Source: Muribaculaceae bacterium (lineage in GTDB: Bacteria > Bacteroidota > Bacteroidia > Bacteroidales > Muribaculaceae). From it: a stretch of 64,000 nucleotides of DNA. Made by a program: the position numbers and the translations under genes. This document shows positions 41,671 through 52,135 of this stretch, piece after piece. The stretch is from NCBI GenBank assembly GCA_014867205.1, contig WGUO01000017.1, positions 14,089-78,088 of the forward strand, given 5' to 3'. The notes under the pieces were generated by a model. It did no database searches and was not told the DNA's origin. It saw nothing but the letters and a program-made list of their open reading frames with translations. Position 1 is the stretch's first letter; each line of letters opens with the position of its first letter.

Positions 41671-42603
41671 TTATGATCTGTTATGGTATAAGCGCAGATG
41701 ATGAAGCACTGACTTGCCGTATCTCAGCAGGGATGCCGGATGTGTGACAAGTATGAAGACTGAGGCAAGTATCAGCACAATGCCGATAGTGGCTTTCACC
41801 GTCAGTGTCTCGCCAAATACCAATGTGCCGACCAGCACACCGGTGACAGGTTCCAATGCACCCAGTATGGAGACCGGCACCGAACCAATCAGCTGGATCG
41901 CTATCGCCACAGTCAGTATAGACACTATGGTTGGGAATATCGAGATTCCTGCCACGCATGAGATTCCAGGCAGATTCATAGGAATACCCTGTAACTGTGT
42001 CAGCCCGTTAAGCTGCACTATGAACACCGGGATTCCGAACAGCAGAGAATAAAACGTCAGCGTAGTGCCCGAGAGTTGCTGAAGGCTTGTCTTATTGATG
42101 AGTACCATGTAGATTGAATAACTCAGCGCCGAGAGCATCACAAAAAATACCCCCGTGCCTGTCACATACGACCCGGCACCCGGATTGGCTATGAGCGCGA
42201 CGCCCGTAATAGCCACCACAATAGCGATGCACGTGGGAACAGAAACCCGCTGCCGATAAAATATCCATAGTATCAGAGCGATGATGACCGGCTCGACAAA
42301 CAGCATGGTTGACGCCAGACCGACATCCATATAGTTGTAGGCCTTGAAAAGGCCAAGCGATGACGATGCAAACAGGATGCCCTGAATTACCATCAGCAGG
42401 ACTTGCCTCAGAGATAGCCTGAAACTGTCTCCGCGCACGCACATCAGAAGCCCGAGCAGCAAGGCGGCAAACGCATATCGATAAAACAGCACTGAGCCCA
42501 CCGAGAGTCCCATCTCGTAGAGCGGGACTGCAAAAAGTGGATTTGTCCCATAACTCATGGCCGCCACCGCCCCCAGAACATATCCTTTAACCGATGCCTT
42601 CAT
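41671..42603 (-). CDS. EamA/DMT-family permease
   Basis: This 310-residue inner-membrane protein has ten helices in two EamA repeats (YGTNPLFAVPLYEMGLSVGS near the start; VSILGALEPVTGVLVGTLVF in the second half). The DMT superfamily exports amino acids, nucleosides and other metabolites; the substrate here is unknown. A -7-like TAACTTTG lies at 42628-42635 (minus strand), 24 bp before the start. It converges with gph with no clear terminator between. Confidence 0.88.
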   Translation of the reverse strand: MKASVKGYVLGAVAAMSYGTNPLFAVPLYEMGLSVGSVLFYRYAFAALLLGLLMCVRGDSFRLSLRQVLLMVIQGILFASSSLGLFKAYNYMDVGLASTMLFVEPVIIALILWIFYRQRVSVPTCIAIVVAITGVALIANPGAGSYVTGTGVFFVMLSALSYSIYMVLINKTSLQQLSGTTLTFYSLLFGIPVFIVQLNGLTQLQGIPMNLPGISCVAGISIFPTIVSILTVAIAIQLIGSVPVSILGALEPVTGVLVGTLVFGETLTVKATIGIVLILASVFILVTHPASLLRYGKSVLHHLRLYHNRS

Positions 42604-42685
42604 TCTACCAATTCATTTTTCACGATGCAAAGTTAACGATTTTCCACGAGTATCCCACGCAACCATATGCTACTTGATGGATATG

Positions 42686-42722
42686 AAAATTCCCCGGCGC
42701 CGAAGTGGCACCGGGGAATTTT
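42686..42722. terminator. Terminator of the large adhesin-like gene
   Basis: AAAATTCCCCGG (42686-42697) pairs with CCGGGGAATTTT (42711-42722); inner GCC/GGC pairs extend it. It lies 40 bp after the stop on the minus strand and is followed by A/T-rich sequence. Confidence 0.8.
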
Positions 42723-42762
42723 GTCATTGATATGCCGGGTCAGTTATGACCGCTGCTTAGAT

Positions 42763-45700
42763 TTACGGGACAAGGAGTTTCACGCGCTTCTGACCGGCAT
42801 TGACGATAATCACACCTGAAGGCACATTCATCTTCAGTGTCTCAACGCCTGAGACTGATCTCAGCACCTTGCCGTCGACAGTCATGACAGTCACATTGCA
42901 GCCGCCACAGTTGTCTACCGTCAGTTCGTTCCCGTTCAGGCTTACTGAAACCGAGGCATCCGAGACAGACTCGATGCCCGAGAAGTCAACTGTGATCCTT
43001 GCGGATACAGGAGCGGACTCGCCGTCGGGATAAACAGCCGTAACGGCATACTCATAAGTCTTGCCCTCCTCGACATCCGTGTCTACATAGGCGCGATCCT
43101 TTACAAGCTCGCCGTTGAGTTTCACGCCGTCGCGATATACATTGTAGCCCTCCAGTCCGAGACTCTCGCCACGCGGAGCGGGGATGTAGGTGACATCGTC
43201 GATCATCAGCATGAACGCATTGGCCGCGAAACTGCGGATAGCGAACCTGCGCGAGCCCTCGGGCAGTGTGACAGTGTATTCAGTCCACTGGCCGGCGACT
43301 GCATTGACCGTGCTTCCCTCGACAAGAGTAAAGTCTGCAGGATTGGTTGAGCCATCAGATACGTATACGGCAATCTTCTCCATATATCTCGAGCTGTAAC
43401 TCTTGGCCCAGAAAGTAATCGTCTGCGACTTTGTGTCGATTTCAGGCGATATGGCCCACTCGTCAGAGACTCCGCCATCCTTGCGGTAGAGAGAGAAAAG
43501 ATAATGCGAGCCGGAATGTGCGCTGCCGTTATTGCCGATCGGGAGCACGTCGGTATCCCATATCCAGAACGAGCCTCTGGTCACACCCGAGATTATGTTG
43601 GGTATGTCAGTGTTCTGCATGCCGCCGACAGGGGCTCCGTCTATATCGACAAACACCCAGTCGCCATACTCTGAGGCGAACGAGTCGGCATCCTCGAAGT
43701 CATCGGTTATCGGCGTGCCGTCGCTTCCGGCCGGGGCATCCCACTTAAGGCTGACTGTCCGGTCAACATTAGTCGCCGCAAGGTCAGCCGGAACAGGAAG
43801 CGCCGACTGGCGCGGAGTCACTGTGATCTCCTTCGAGCGGTTGTCATCGGCAGACCCGTCAGCACTCCATACAACATCGGCATAATATGTCACAGGTGCC
43901 GAGGCCAGAGGCGACATTGTCATGTCAAACGAGTGAACATAGGAGAGCCCCGAGTCTATCGGGCCGCACTCCGCGCTCCCGGCGAGAACACCGTCGGCAT
44001 AGAGGTCTATCCGGTAATCTCCAGACTTCACTGTTCCGCAGTTGTCGACAGTCACATTGATCTGGAATTCACGTCCACAGGCCACGGTGGCCGGTGCCGA
44101 GATTCCCGATACCGCAAGGTTGGAGGCCGTAATCTCTCCGATGGTCACACCGTCGATCATTGTGCCGACATAAGTCTTGACCACTGCCGCGAACTGCACC
44201 TGTATCACCTCGCCGGCAAAATCTCCGAGAGGCACTATCACCTTGCCCCACTCATCCTGTCCGCGACAGACATCGTTGACAATCTTGGTGGTGAGGTCTA
44301 CCCACTGGTCGGAGCCCTCAGGCTTGACACTCACGGTAATCTCATTCAGGTCCGGGCTACCCTCTGACCCCACGAAATTATAGGTCCTGAATGTGACACC
44401 GGGATTCTCGATGCCGTCGAGCGACACGAGGCCTGTAAAGAGGACACCCATGTCGTTGATTTCCGATCCGACGCAGGCGAAGTAATAGCCGTCGCCGTCG
44501 GCTGAATCGGGGAATCCCTCGATGTCGCCATCGCGCACGACACCCCATTGCGCACCTCCGGCGTCAGAGATGCCCCACACATAGTTGCCGAACATTCCGC
44601 TCTCATTGAGACCATTGTAGGGAGTTCCGACAGGGATTCGCGCGGTCATGGCACCGGCTCCGGAGAGTTCCTCAAAGCGGGCCTTAACCTCACACTGAAT
44701 CATCTGCTGCTCCCCCTCGGCCACTGCGCGGAATTCCTGTTCAAGTGTGGTCACACCTGCAACCGCCGGCTCCTCCTGGCCCACGATATAGATATCATAT
44801 ACTATAGAGCCCTCGGGGAACAGGGTTCCATCCTCGTCGGCTGTCACCGCATCCCAGGAAACCTTTACAAAGCCTTCCTCCTCAGTGCGTGCTATATTTA
44901 CGTATGCGCTGGCTGCCGGAGGATTGAATCCGACATAGGCCGAGGCTGTAGCCGGGAGACCGGCTCCATGCGCGTTGAACGCCGTCACGGTATACTCAAC
45001 ACTGCCGTGGCTCTCCAGGACATCGGTAAATGACAACGACGCGCCGACAGCCGGATTCTCGAATGTCTTGACCAGCGTCTCGCCACGGCGCACCTCCACG
45101 CGTGTAAGAGTCTCGACCGGCGTGCCGTTGAGCGCCACGGCCGGAGTCTCGAACGATACGGTCGCCTCGCACGCGCCCTGACGGTTCGGCTCTACAGTGA
45201 GGTTGCTGACCTTTGCGGGAACCAGAGCGGATATCGGAAGTCCTATACTGATCTGCGATACGTAGAGCTTAAACTGGTCAATGTCAGAGATACCGTGGAA
45301 TCCGAGGAACCAGTCGCCACTCTCGTCAGGCATCATATAGCCCTCGTAGACCATCGGCGTGGCAACCTCGACCGCAACCTCTGTCGGTTCCATAAGCTGT
45401 TTTGTCATTGCCTCGGCAGTATTGCCCCGCCCATATTTCATCTCTATGCGCTCGGGAATATACATGCTCTCGGCATAAATTGTGGCTTTTACCGGATAGG
45501 CGTTCCCTCCCTGTAACGCAACCGGAGGCGCGATCAGCCAGTCGTCCATAGCGGCGGTCTCGCTGTACTGTATCACGGCGACTCCATCCTCTACGACCCA
45601 TGATATACCATCCCTGTTGCTGTCAAGCACCGTAAAGCCATTAAGATTATCCTCGGCAAAGTCTGACTCATAAGGAACCTCGTTGTGGCCGACTATGATT

Positions 45701-47133
45701 GTATTGGTTCGAGCCGGAGCTGACTCCAGGCCGGAGGCACATGCCACAACCGCATACCAGACTGATGCCGGCTTTCCGTTGGTCGGCAACTCGGGCGAGA
45801 CTTCAAGCGATGTTTCCTTAAGTCCCTCGCCAACAACAACTCCACTCATATCCGTGACTGTGTAGGTGATGTTCTCCACATCAATAAAGCCACCGTTGAC
45901 CGAGGTCGTCACGGGCTCCCAGGAAACAGTGAACTTACCGTTCCTTTGCGTCAGCGCTGCCACAGTCGATGCCGGTGTGTCCGCGCCAACCCAGACTGAC
46001 CTGATGTTGGTGCGTGGACCTGAGCCGACTGAATTCGCTGCATAGACAGTGAAGTCATAGCATCCCTGTCCCATCTCGGTCATGTCTACCGGAATCTCTA
46101 TCGAGGCGCCCCAGCCCGCGGACTTCTCGGCTACCTTTCTGCCGGATACATACACATACACCGTAAGGTCGCCCGATCCTGCGCTGCCGTCATAAAGGGT
46201 CGAGGGGGTGATAAGTGTGACGTTGCCCGTTAGTTGTCCGGCGGTAAATGACACATTCACGTCGGAACAAGCCGCAGGGGCACCGGGCAACGACTCGGCA
46301 CGCGCTATGCACAATCCTCCGTAACGTGTTTCCCCATACTGCATGACAGTTGAGCCGGAACCGGTCGACAGGTCGACCTTGACCAGCCGGCCGACTCCGT
46401 CGCCATCCATCATATACCAGTACATCATGCCCGAGGCATCATCAATTGCTGCCGAGCCCATCACCGACGGCACATATCCCGTCTCCCCGATTGTCGTAAA
46501 GGCACCCGTCTCGCGGCTTATGCCATACAGCACGCCGTCATTGCCCACGGCGTAGCAATTCCCAGCACCGTCGACCGCGAACGCATTGCACACAGGCGCA
46601 TCCTCGGCTATAGGCGCCAATATGGTCTTGACCGGCCCGCTCGACTGATAACTTACGAGCCCGAGGGCAACTGACTTCATCTCGGAGTCATAGAAAACGC
46701 CCATGGCGCATCCGCTCATCGGGTCGAGGCTCATGCCTCCCTGTGCGAAATAAGCAGTCGCGTCATCATCCTCATACTTGAAGACCTCACTGCCTGTCTG
46801 CATATCATAGCCGTAGATCTCATAGAAGGTAAACAATCCTCCCCATGACCACGACTTATTGCAATAGTAGACGTTGTCGATTATGACAGCTCCGTTGTTG
46901 GCAACCGGACCCTTGAATACCAGCTCGCGATCCTGTCCCTCGGCAACCGGCATGATGTAGAGTCCCTGCTGGGCCTCGCTGACACCGGGCCCCTGGAGAA
47001 GACTCGCCATAATCTCCGGGCTACGCTGTGATTCGCTCTGTGCCGATGGAACGCCGCGGGCCTGCGCCACGCCGATTATTCCCGCGACACACGTACCCGC
47101 CGCCGCTATGGCGGCAATTGTCTGTCGTTTCAT
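42763..47133 (-). CDS. Large secreted adhesin-like protein with fibronectin III and cleaved-adhesin domains
   Basis: The 1456-residue product has a signal peptide ending near VAQARG. A beta-propeller-like region covers 60-285. Fibronectin III repeats follow (about 385-480, 640-735, 745-830). The cleaved-adhesin (MAM-like, choice-of-anchor J) fold appears at about 490-630 (LNGFTVLDSNRDGISWVVED), again at 840-1000, and at 1155-1320 (FASEYGDWVFVDIDGAPVGG). The last 70 residues (VTVMTVDGKVLRSVSGVETL then RVKLLVP) fit a type IX secretion C-terminal domain. It is probably exported to the surface and may bind proteins or sugars. Confidence 0.8.
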   Translation of the reverse strand: MKRQTIAAIAAAGTCVAGIIGVAQARGVPSAQSESQRSPEIMASLLQGPGVSEAQQGLYIMPVAEGQDRELVFKGPVANNGAVIIDNVYYCNKSWSWGGLFTFYEIYGYDMQTGSEVFKYEDDDATAYFAQGGMSLDPMSGCAMGVFYDSEMKSVALGLVSYQSSGPVKTILAPIAEDAPVCNAFAVDGAGNCYAVGNDGVLYGISRETGAFTTIGETGYVPSVMGSAAIDDASGMMYWYMMDGDGVGRLVKVDLSTGSGSTVMQYGETRYGGLCIARAESLPGAPAACSDVNVSFTAGQLTGNVTLITPSTLYDGSAGSGDLTVYVYVSGRKVAEKSAGWGASIEIPVDMTEMGQGCYDFTVYAANSVGSGPRTNIRSVWVGADTPASTVAALTQRNGKFTVSWEPVTTSVNGGFIDVENITYTVTDMSGVVVGEGLKETSLEVSPELPTNGKPASVWYAVVACASGLESAPARTNTIIVGHNEVPYESDFAEDNLNGFTVLDSNRDGISWVVEDGVAVIQYSETAAMDDWLIAPPVALQGGNAYPVKATIYAESMYIPERIEMKYGRGNTAEAMTKQLMEPTEVAVEVATPMVYEGYMMPDESGDWFLGFHGISDIDQFKLYVSQISIGLPISALVPAKVSNLTVEPNRQGACEATVSFETPAVALNGTPVETLTRVEVRRGETLVKTFENPAVGASLSFTDVLESHGSVEYTVTAFNAHGAGLPATASAYVGFNPPAASAYVNIARTEEEGFVKVSWDAVTADEDGTLFPEGSIVYDIYIVGQEEPAVAGVTTLEQEFRAVAEGEQQMIQCEVKARFEELSGAGAMTARIPVGTPYNGLNESGMFGNYVWGISDAGGAQWGVVRDGDIEGFPDSADGDGYYFACVGSEINDMGVLFTGLVSLDGIENPGVTFRTYNFVGSEGSPDLNEITVSVKPEGSDQWVDLTTKIVNDVCRGQDEWGKVIVPLGDFAGEVIQVQFAAVVKTYVGTMIDGVTIGEITASNLAVSGISAPATVACGREFQINVTVDNCGTVKSGDYRIDLYADGVLAGSAECGPIDSGLSYVHSFDMTMSPLASAPVTYYADVVWSADGSADDNRSKEITVTPRQSALPVPADLAATNVDRTVSLKWDAPAGSDGTPITDDFEDADSFASEYGDWVFVDIDGAPVGGMQNTDIPNIISGVTRGSFWIWDTDVLPIGNNGSAHSGSHYLFSLYRKDGGVSDEWAISPEIDTKSQTITFWAKSYSSRYMEKIAVYVSDGSTNPADFTLVEGSTVNAVAGQWTEYTVTLPEGSRRFAIRSFAANAFMLMIDDVTYIPAPRGESLGLEGYNVYRDGVKLNGELVKDRAYVDTDVEEGKTYEYAVTAVYPDGESAPVSARITVDFSGIESVSDASVSVSLNGNELTVDNCGGCNVTVMTVDGKVLRSVSGVETLKMNVPSGVIIVNAGQKRVKLLVP

Positions 47134-47257
47134 AAATATTAATTTAATTGGTTTTTATTGTCATTTTAAAGTGTTTTCAATTCAAGCAATACGTCATTCT
47201 GTTTCCTATTTCATGTTTCAAAAACAACCTAATTTCTTATAAACGCTTTCAATTTTT

Positions 47258-47289
47258 CAAATATAGATATAATTCGGAAATATAACAAA
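47258..47289 (-). promoter_or_regulatory. Promoter of the large adhesin-like gene
   Basis: On the minus strand TTTG (47286-47289), 20 bp, TATATTTG (47258-47265). A leader of about 120 nt, rich in A/T, precedes the start codon. The 47290-47515 gap shows only A/T-rich sequence. Confidence 0.75.
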
Positions 47290-47515
47290 CAAACATGGCA
47301 TATTTTTAAAGAATGTCAATAAAATAAAATAAAGCGACACGCACCTTTACAAAAAAATACATATATCCTATATAAATCACGCATATGGATATAAAATCAC
47401 GCATACTGAGCAGCGAAAAAATAAAATGATGCAAGCAATAGGGGAATTATATATGTGCATTATTTTTTCGCTGTTTCTTATCCTGCCGGATTTACACTCA
47501 GATACGAAACGACGA

Positions 47516-47575
47516 GGAGGCACTCCGCTGTGGAATGCCTCCTTGCCTTATCTTGATTCCGGCTCCAGCCGGAAT
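47516..47575 (-). terminator. Two hairpins downstream of gdhA, probable terminator
   Basis: The first hairpin after the gdhA stop (47556-47575) pairs ATTCCGG with CCGGAAT. The second (47516-47542) pairs GGAGGCA with TGCCTCC, extended by TCC/GGA after one mismatch. T tracts are short, so it may be a stability element or a Rho-assisted end. Confidence 0.5.
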
Positions 47576-47591
47576 TCTTTTCGCTATGTCA

Positions 47592-48926
47592 TCAGATCAC
47601 ACCCTGGGCCATCATGGCGTCAGCCACCTTGAGGAAGCCTGCGATGTTTGCGCCCTTCATGTAGTTGATGTAACCATCTTCCTTGCCATGCTCAACGCAA
47701 GCCTCGTGGATGTTGAACATGATCTCATGGAGCATCTCGTCAACCTTATCGGCGCTCCACTGCAGGTGCTCGGCATCCTGAGTCATCTCGAGACCGGAGA
47801 CAGCCACACCACCGGCGTTCACGGCCTTGCCCGGAGCATACGGAGTCTTGTTTCTGATGAATGTGTCGATAGCCTCGGCCGTGCATCCCATGTTGGAGAC
47901 TTCGGCAACCATCAGCACGTTGTTGGCGATCAGGGCCTTAGCGTCAGCCTCGCCGAGCTCGTTCTGGGTAGCGCAGGGAAGGGCGATGTCGACCTTCTGC
48001 TCCCAGGGCTTCTTGCCTGCGAAGAATGTAGAGCCGGGGAACTTGTCTGCGTAAGGAGCGACTATGTCGTTGCCCGATGCGCGGAGCTCAAGCATGTAGG
48101 CGATCTTCTCGCTGTCGAGACCTGCGGGGTCGTAGATGTAACCGTCAGGACCGGAGATGGTGACAACCTTGCCGCCGAGCTCGGTAGCCTTGGTGGCAGC
48201 GCCCCAGGCCACATTGCCGAAGCCCGAGATAGCGATAGTCTTGCCCTTGATGTCCTGGCCGAGGTCCTTGAGCATCTGCTCCACAAAGTAGAGGGCGCCG
48301 AAACCTGTAGCCTCGGGACGGATGCGGCTGCCGCCGAACGAGAGGCCCTTGCCGGTGAATGTACCTGTGTTCTCACGGGCGAGTTTCTTGTACATGCCGT
48401 ACATGTAGCCTACCTCGCGGCCGCCTACGCCGATATCGCCTGCGGGCACGTCACGGTCGGGACCGAGGTTGCGCCAGAGCTCGAGAACGAATGCCTGGCA
48501 GAAACGCATGATCTCAGCGTCGCTCTTGCCACGCGGGCTGAAGTCTGATCCTCCCTTGGCCCCACCCATAGGCAGAGTAGTGAGGGCATTCTTGAATGTC
48601 TGCTCGAATCCGAGGAATTTGAGAACTGAGAGCGTCACCGAAGCATGGAAACGGATACCTCCCTTATAGGGGCCAATGGCGTTGTTGAACTGTACGCGGT
48701 AGCCGATGTTGTTCTGAACCTCTCCCTTGTCGTCAACCCAGGTCACACGGAATGTGAAGATGCGGTCGGGCTCCACCATACGCTCGATGATGCGTGCCTT
48801 CTCGTACTCGGGATGCTGATTGTAGACGTCCTCTACACAAATAAGGACTTCCTTTACTGCCTGGAGAAATTCCTTCTCTCCGGGATGCTTGGCCTCGAGA
48901 TTGGCCATGATCTCATTGATGTTCAT
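47592..48926 (-). CDS. gdhA: NADP-type glutamate dehydrogenase
   Basis: This hexameric enzyme makes glutamate from 2-oxoglutarate and ammonia, the main ammonium entry in Bacteroidales. The 444 residues match the small bacterial form. Motifs include GYRVQFNNAIGPYKGGIRFH, LPMGGAKGGSDFSPRGKSD with the catalytic Lys, GDIGVGGREVGYMYG and the dinucleotide fold GFGNVAWGAATKATELG. The end is EDGYINYMKGANIAGFLKVA. It is monocistronic. Confidence 0.97.
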   Translation of the reverse strand: MNINEIMANLEAKHPGEKEFLQAVKEVLICVEDVYNQHPEYEKARIIERMVEPDRIFTFRVTWVDDKGEVQNNIGYRVQFNNAIGPYKGGIRFHASVTLSVLKFLGFEQTFKNALTTLPMGGAKGGSDFSPRGKSDAEIMRFCQAFVLELWRNLGPDRDVPAGDIGVGGREVGYMYGMYKKLARENTGTFTGKGLSFGGSRIRPEATGFGALYFVEQMLKDLGQDIKGKTIAISGFGNVAWGAATKATELGGKVVTISGPDGYIYDPAGLDSEKIAYMLELRASGNDIVAPYADKFPGSTFFAGKKPWEQKVDIALPCATQNELGEADAKALIANNVLMVAEVSNMGCTAEAIDTFIRNKTPYAPGKAVNAGGVAVSGLEMTQDAEHLQWSADKVDEMLHEIMFNIHEACVEHGKEDGYINYMKGANIAGFLKVADAMMAQGVI

Positions 48927-48990
48927 GTCTATCAGTTTAGATTTAAGTGTCTTCGAATATGTATAAACCGCTTTCGGGTTTTCTTTGATG

Positions 48991-49021
48991 CAAACTTACA
49001 AAATTAATTTTACACGGCAAT
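48991..49021 (-). promoter_or_regulatory. gdhA promoter
   Basis: On the minus strand TAAGTTTG (48991-48998) with an ATTG -33-like box (49018-49021) 19 bp upstream. The leader is about 60 nt. Confidence 0.6.
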
Positions 49022-49121
49022 AAAAATTTCAGTCATTTTTGCCCGCGATACCCTCAAAAACATATGTTATGCAACATATTTAAAAAACACCGTCTGATTA
49101 TCATATATATAGCAAAAGAAA

Positions 49122-49146
49122 GAGAGGACCCGGGCGGGGTCCTCTC
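49122..49146 (-). terminator. Terminator of the first OmpA-family gene
   Basis: GAGAGGACCC (49122-49131) pairs with GGGTCCTCTC (49137-49146), 10 bp with a 5-nt loop. On the minus strand it is followed by TTTCTTTTGC. Confidence 0.85.
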
Positions 49147-49195
49147 CTATTGTTTTCACAGGCATCTTGTACCTGAATGTCGGTTATGTCGATAA

Positions 49196-50437
49196 TTACT
49201 GTCTGAAGATTACGATACGGTTCCAGTCATTGTTCGAGGGATATTCCTGAACGTCTGATCCGAATGCCTTGGTCTCAAGACGGCTTGCATCGATGCCGTA
49301 CTGGTTGATGAGGGCGTTCTTGACAACCTCTGCACGACGCTGCGAGAGCTCCATGTTGTACTCGCTTGTACCGGTGTCCTTGTCAGCATAGCCGGCGATG
49401 ACTATCTTCTCATTGGGGTTAGCCTTCAGCCACTCGGCCATCGAGTACACGTTGACCTCCTCGGTAGGCATGATCTTGTCACTGTTGATTGTGAAACGTA
49501 CGGTCGCCATCAGCGGGGCGTTCGCGCAGTCTTTCTGTACGACCTCGGGGCAGGGAAGCTGAGACTGGAGCTGTGCCACAGTCTGGCCGCATGCGAGCAA
49601 CTGGGCGCGAAGATCGTTGACCTGGCCGTTGAGGGCTGCTACCTGAGATACATAGTTGCACTCGTTGAATGTGTTCCAGCCGCGGCCACCGATGTTGAAG
49701 TTGAAACCACCCATGGCGCTTACAAGACCGTCGATGGAAGCGCCTGACGCACAGTTGTTCCAGTTGTCGGCGTAGAATGTCGCACGCGCCTCAGCGAAGA
49801 AGTCCACATACTTGCAGAGACGGAAGCGGAACTGAAGACCTGCCGATACGGGGAGTGTCCACTGTACGGACTTTGGTCTTAATTTGTGACTGGCAACAAT
49901 GTTGGTGCCTGCGGGCTCCTTGCCGAAACTGTTTCTGAAGTGCCAGTTGGCGTCACCTCCGAGACCGAAGAACGGGATGATCGAGAACACGCGGTTCTCA
50001 TTTACACCTCCGAGTGAGTTGAACATATCCCACATCAGCTCAGCCTGGAGGTTGACATGCCTCGAGCGGCTCCATCCGTTTGCGGGATCCTTGGGAACGG
50101 GGTTGTTCCAGTGCAGCGCACCTCCGATTGCCTTGATACGGAAACCGAGGTAGGGAGAGAACCAGCGACCGAAGCCCACGCTGTAGGAGGCTGTCCAATA
50201 TTTCCCCTTCACTGCGTTTCCTTTTCCTTTCTCGACGAGAGGCTGGTTTGCGCCTGCTCCAAGCTCGATGAACCAGTTGTCGCGCCAATTCGAGAAATAG
50301 TGGTTCGTGTTGTCGCACGTGAATTCAGTTACTGTAACGGCGTCGTCAACAAACACGTCCTGCGCGTTCGCAACATTGCCGAAACCGATGAATCCGGCAC
50401 AGAGGGCCGTTGCGATGTAAAGTTTCTTAGCTTTCAT
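49196..50437 (-). CDS. OmpA-family outer-membrane protein, paralogue 1
   Basis: The 413-residue product has a signal peptide (MKAKKLYIATALCAGFIGFGNVANA). An eight-strand beta-barrel follows (about 40-270, with WRDNWFIELGAGANQPLVEK and YSVGFGRWFSPYLGFRIKA). A short coiled-coil link comes next (VAALNGQVNDLRAQLLACGQ). The OmpA C-terminal domain binds peptidoglycan (MATVRFTINSDKIMPTEEV, then VIAGYADKDTGTSEYNMELS and RRAEVV). It is a close paralogue of the next gene. The family is abundant in Bacteroidales outer membranes and helps hold the envelope together. Confidence 0.9.
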   Translation of the reverse strand: MKAKKLYIATALCAGFIGFGNVANAQDVFVDDAVTVTEFTCDNTNHYFSNWRDNWFIELGAGANQPLVEKGKGNAVKGKYWTASYSVGFGRWFSPYLGFRIKAIGGALHWNNPVPKDPANGWSRSRHVNLQAELMWDMFNSLGGVNENRVFSIIPFFGLGGDANWHFRNSFGKEPAGTNIVASHKLRPKSVQWTLPVSAGLQFRFRLCKYVDFFAEARATFYADNWNNCASGASIDGLVSAMGGFNFNIGGRGWNTFNECNYVSQVAALNGQVNDLRAQLLACGQTVAQLQSQLPCPEVVQKDCANAPLMATVRFTINSDKIMPTEEVNVYSMAEWLKANPNEKIVIAGYADKDTGTSEYNMELSQRRAEVVKNALINQYGIDASRLETKAFGSDVQEYPSNNDWNRIVIFRQ

Positions 50438-50628
50438 ACCGTGTGTTTTTTAGAATAGAATTTAGTTAATTACAAACCTTGGAATCATTTTTCTTAGATT
50501 TTGATATTTTAACATTAAAAACTTTTAAATGGTTCGCACGATCCGACATTTTAACACAAAAAGTTAATAGCCTCCTGTTGATGCGCTGCTTCCCGGAAGC
50601 GCATGAGGCCACACAGGATATAATGCAG

Positions 50629-50660
50629 AAGGAGCCTCCCCCGGTCGGGGAAGGCTCCTT
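50629..50660 (-). terminator. Terminator of the second OmpA-family gene
   Basis: AGGAGCCT with a C-rich inner arm (50630-50642) pairs with GGGGAAGGCTCCT (50647-50659) around a short loop, 25 bp after the stop. A second hairpin (ATGCGCT/AGCGCAT, 50581-50604) lies just beyond. Confidence 0.7.
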
Positions 50661-50684
50661 TGCCATATCTTGTGTCAGTATTGA

Positions 50685-51965
50685 TTACTGCTTGAAGATT
50701 ACGATACGGTTCCAGTCGTTATGCGAGGGATACTCCTGAACGTCAGAACCGAAGGCTGTTGTGGTGAGGCGGCTCTCGTCGATACCGTAAGTATTTACGA
50801 GCTCAGCCTTGACTGCGTCAGCACGACGCTGCGACAGCTTCATGTTGTACTCTGATGTACCGGTATCCTTGTCAGCATAGCCGGCGATGACGATCTTCTC
50901 GTTGGGGTTAGCCTTGAGCCACTCTGCCATAGAGTAGATGTTGACCTCCTCGGTGGGAAGGATCTTCGAGCTGTTGATGGTGAAGCGAACGGTAGCCATG
51001 AGAGGAGCGTTCTTGCAGTCCTTCTCGACAACCTCGGGGCAGGGGAGCTGAGCCTGGAGGGCAGCGACAGTCTGGCCGCAAGTCACGAGCTGGGCGCGGA
51101 GGTCATTGACCTGGCCGTTGAGGGCTGCGATCTGCGATACATAGTTGCACTCGTTGAATGTGTTCCAGCCGCGGCCGCCGATGTTGAAGTTGAAGCCACC
51201 CATAGCCTGTACGAGAGCGTCAATTGAGTTGCCGCTTACGTTGTTGTTCCAGTTGTCTGCGTAGAAGGCAGCGCGAGCCTCTGCGAAGAAGTCCACATAC
51301 TTGCAGAGACGGAAGCGGAACTGAAGACCTGCGATAACGGGGAGTGTCCACTCAACGTTCTTGAAGTCCTTGCCATCTTTAGGATACTGACGGAGACAGT
51401 TGGAGGCAACGGGCTCGCCTGTCTTGTTCCAGTTGTTGAAATCCCAGTTGGCGTCACCACCGAGACCTACGAAAGGCACGATAGAGAACACACGGTTCTG
51501 GTTAACACCGCCGATTGAGTTGAACATATCCCACATCAGCTCGAGCGAGAGAGTGGCGTGCTTCGAGCGGCTGAAGCCATGGCCTGCGATAGCCTGAGAG
51601 TATGTGTTGGGGGCATCCCAGTGGATTGAGCCATACATACCCTTGATGCGGAGACCCAGATAGGGAGTCATCCAGCGGCCGAAACCTACGCTGTAGGCTG
51701 CAGTCCACTTCTTGCCGTCGATGGGATCCAGTGCATGATCCTTGACAACATAGCCACGCTCTACGATGGGCTGGTTGCCACCTGCGCTGATCTCGATGAA
51801 CCAGTTGTCACGCCAGTTTGCGAAATAGTGGTTGCTGTTGTCGCAAGTGAACTCAGTCACTGTAGCGGCATCATCCACGAAAACATCCTGTGCCTGGGCA
51901 GTGCCGCTGAACGCGAACGAACCAGCACAAAGAGCCATTACGTAGTAAAGATTCTTAGCTTTCAT
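50685..51965 (-). CDS. OmpA-family outer-membrane protein, paralogue 2
   Basis: The 426-residue product shares its whole layout with paralogue 1: signal peptide (MKAKNLYYVMALCAGSFAFSG), barrel, DLRAQLVTCGQTVAALQAQL linker and OmpA domain. The linker and OmpA parts are nearly identical to the other copy, while the barrel strands and loops differ more (about residues 55-215). That pattern indicates a tandem duplication followed by loop divergence. It is the upstream copy and has its own promoter and structured leader. Confidence 0.9.
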   Translation of the reverse strand: MKAKNLYYVMALCAGSFAFSGTAQAQDVFVDDAATVTEFTCDNSNHYFANWRDNWFIEISAGGNQPIVERGYVVKDHALDPIDGKKWTAAYSVGFGRWMTPYLGLRIKGMYGSIHWDAPNTYSQAIAGHGFSRSKHATLSLELMWDMFNSIGGVNQNRVFSIVPFVGLGGDANWDFNNWNKTGEPVASNCLRQYPKDGKDFKNVEWTLPVIAGLQFRFRLCKYVDFFAEARAAFYADNWNNNVSGNSIDALVQAMGGFNFNIGGRGWNTFNECNYVSQIAALNGQVNDLRAQLVTCGQTVAALQAQLPCPEVVEKDCKNAPLMATVRFTINSSKILPTEEVNIYSMAEWLKANPNEKIVIAGYADKDTGTSEYNMKLSQRRADAVKAELVNTYGIDESRLTTTAFGSDVQEYPSHNDWNRIVIFKQ

Positions 51966-52135
51966 ACTGTAATTGTTTAAGAATAGAATTTATTGTCTGT
52001 TGTTTTAATCAGTGGAACCTAAATGACAAACGTTAAAAACATTTAAGATATTTTAAAATCCATAAGATTTCTGCTGTTTTGTCATGTTCGGTTAGTTAGA
52101 TAGTTTCTATTTTGGGTTAGTTACTGTTTTTTGAC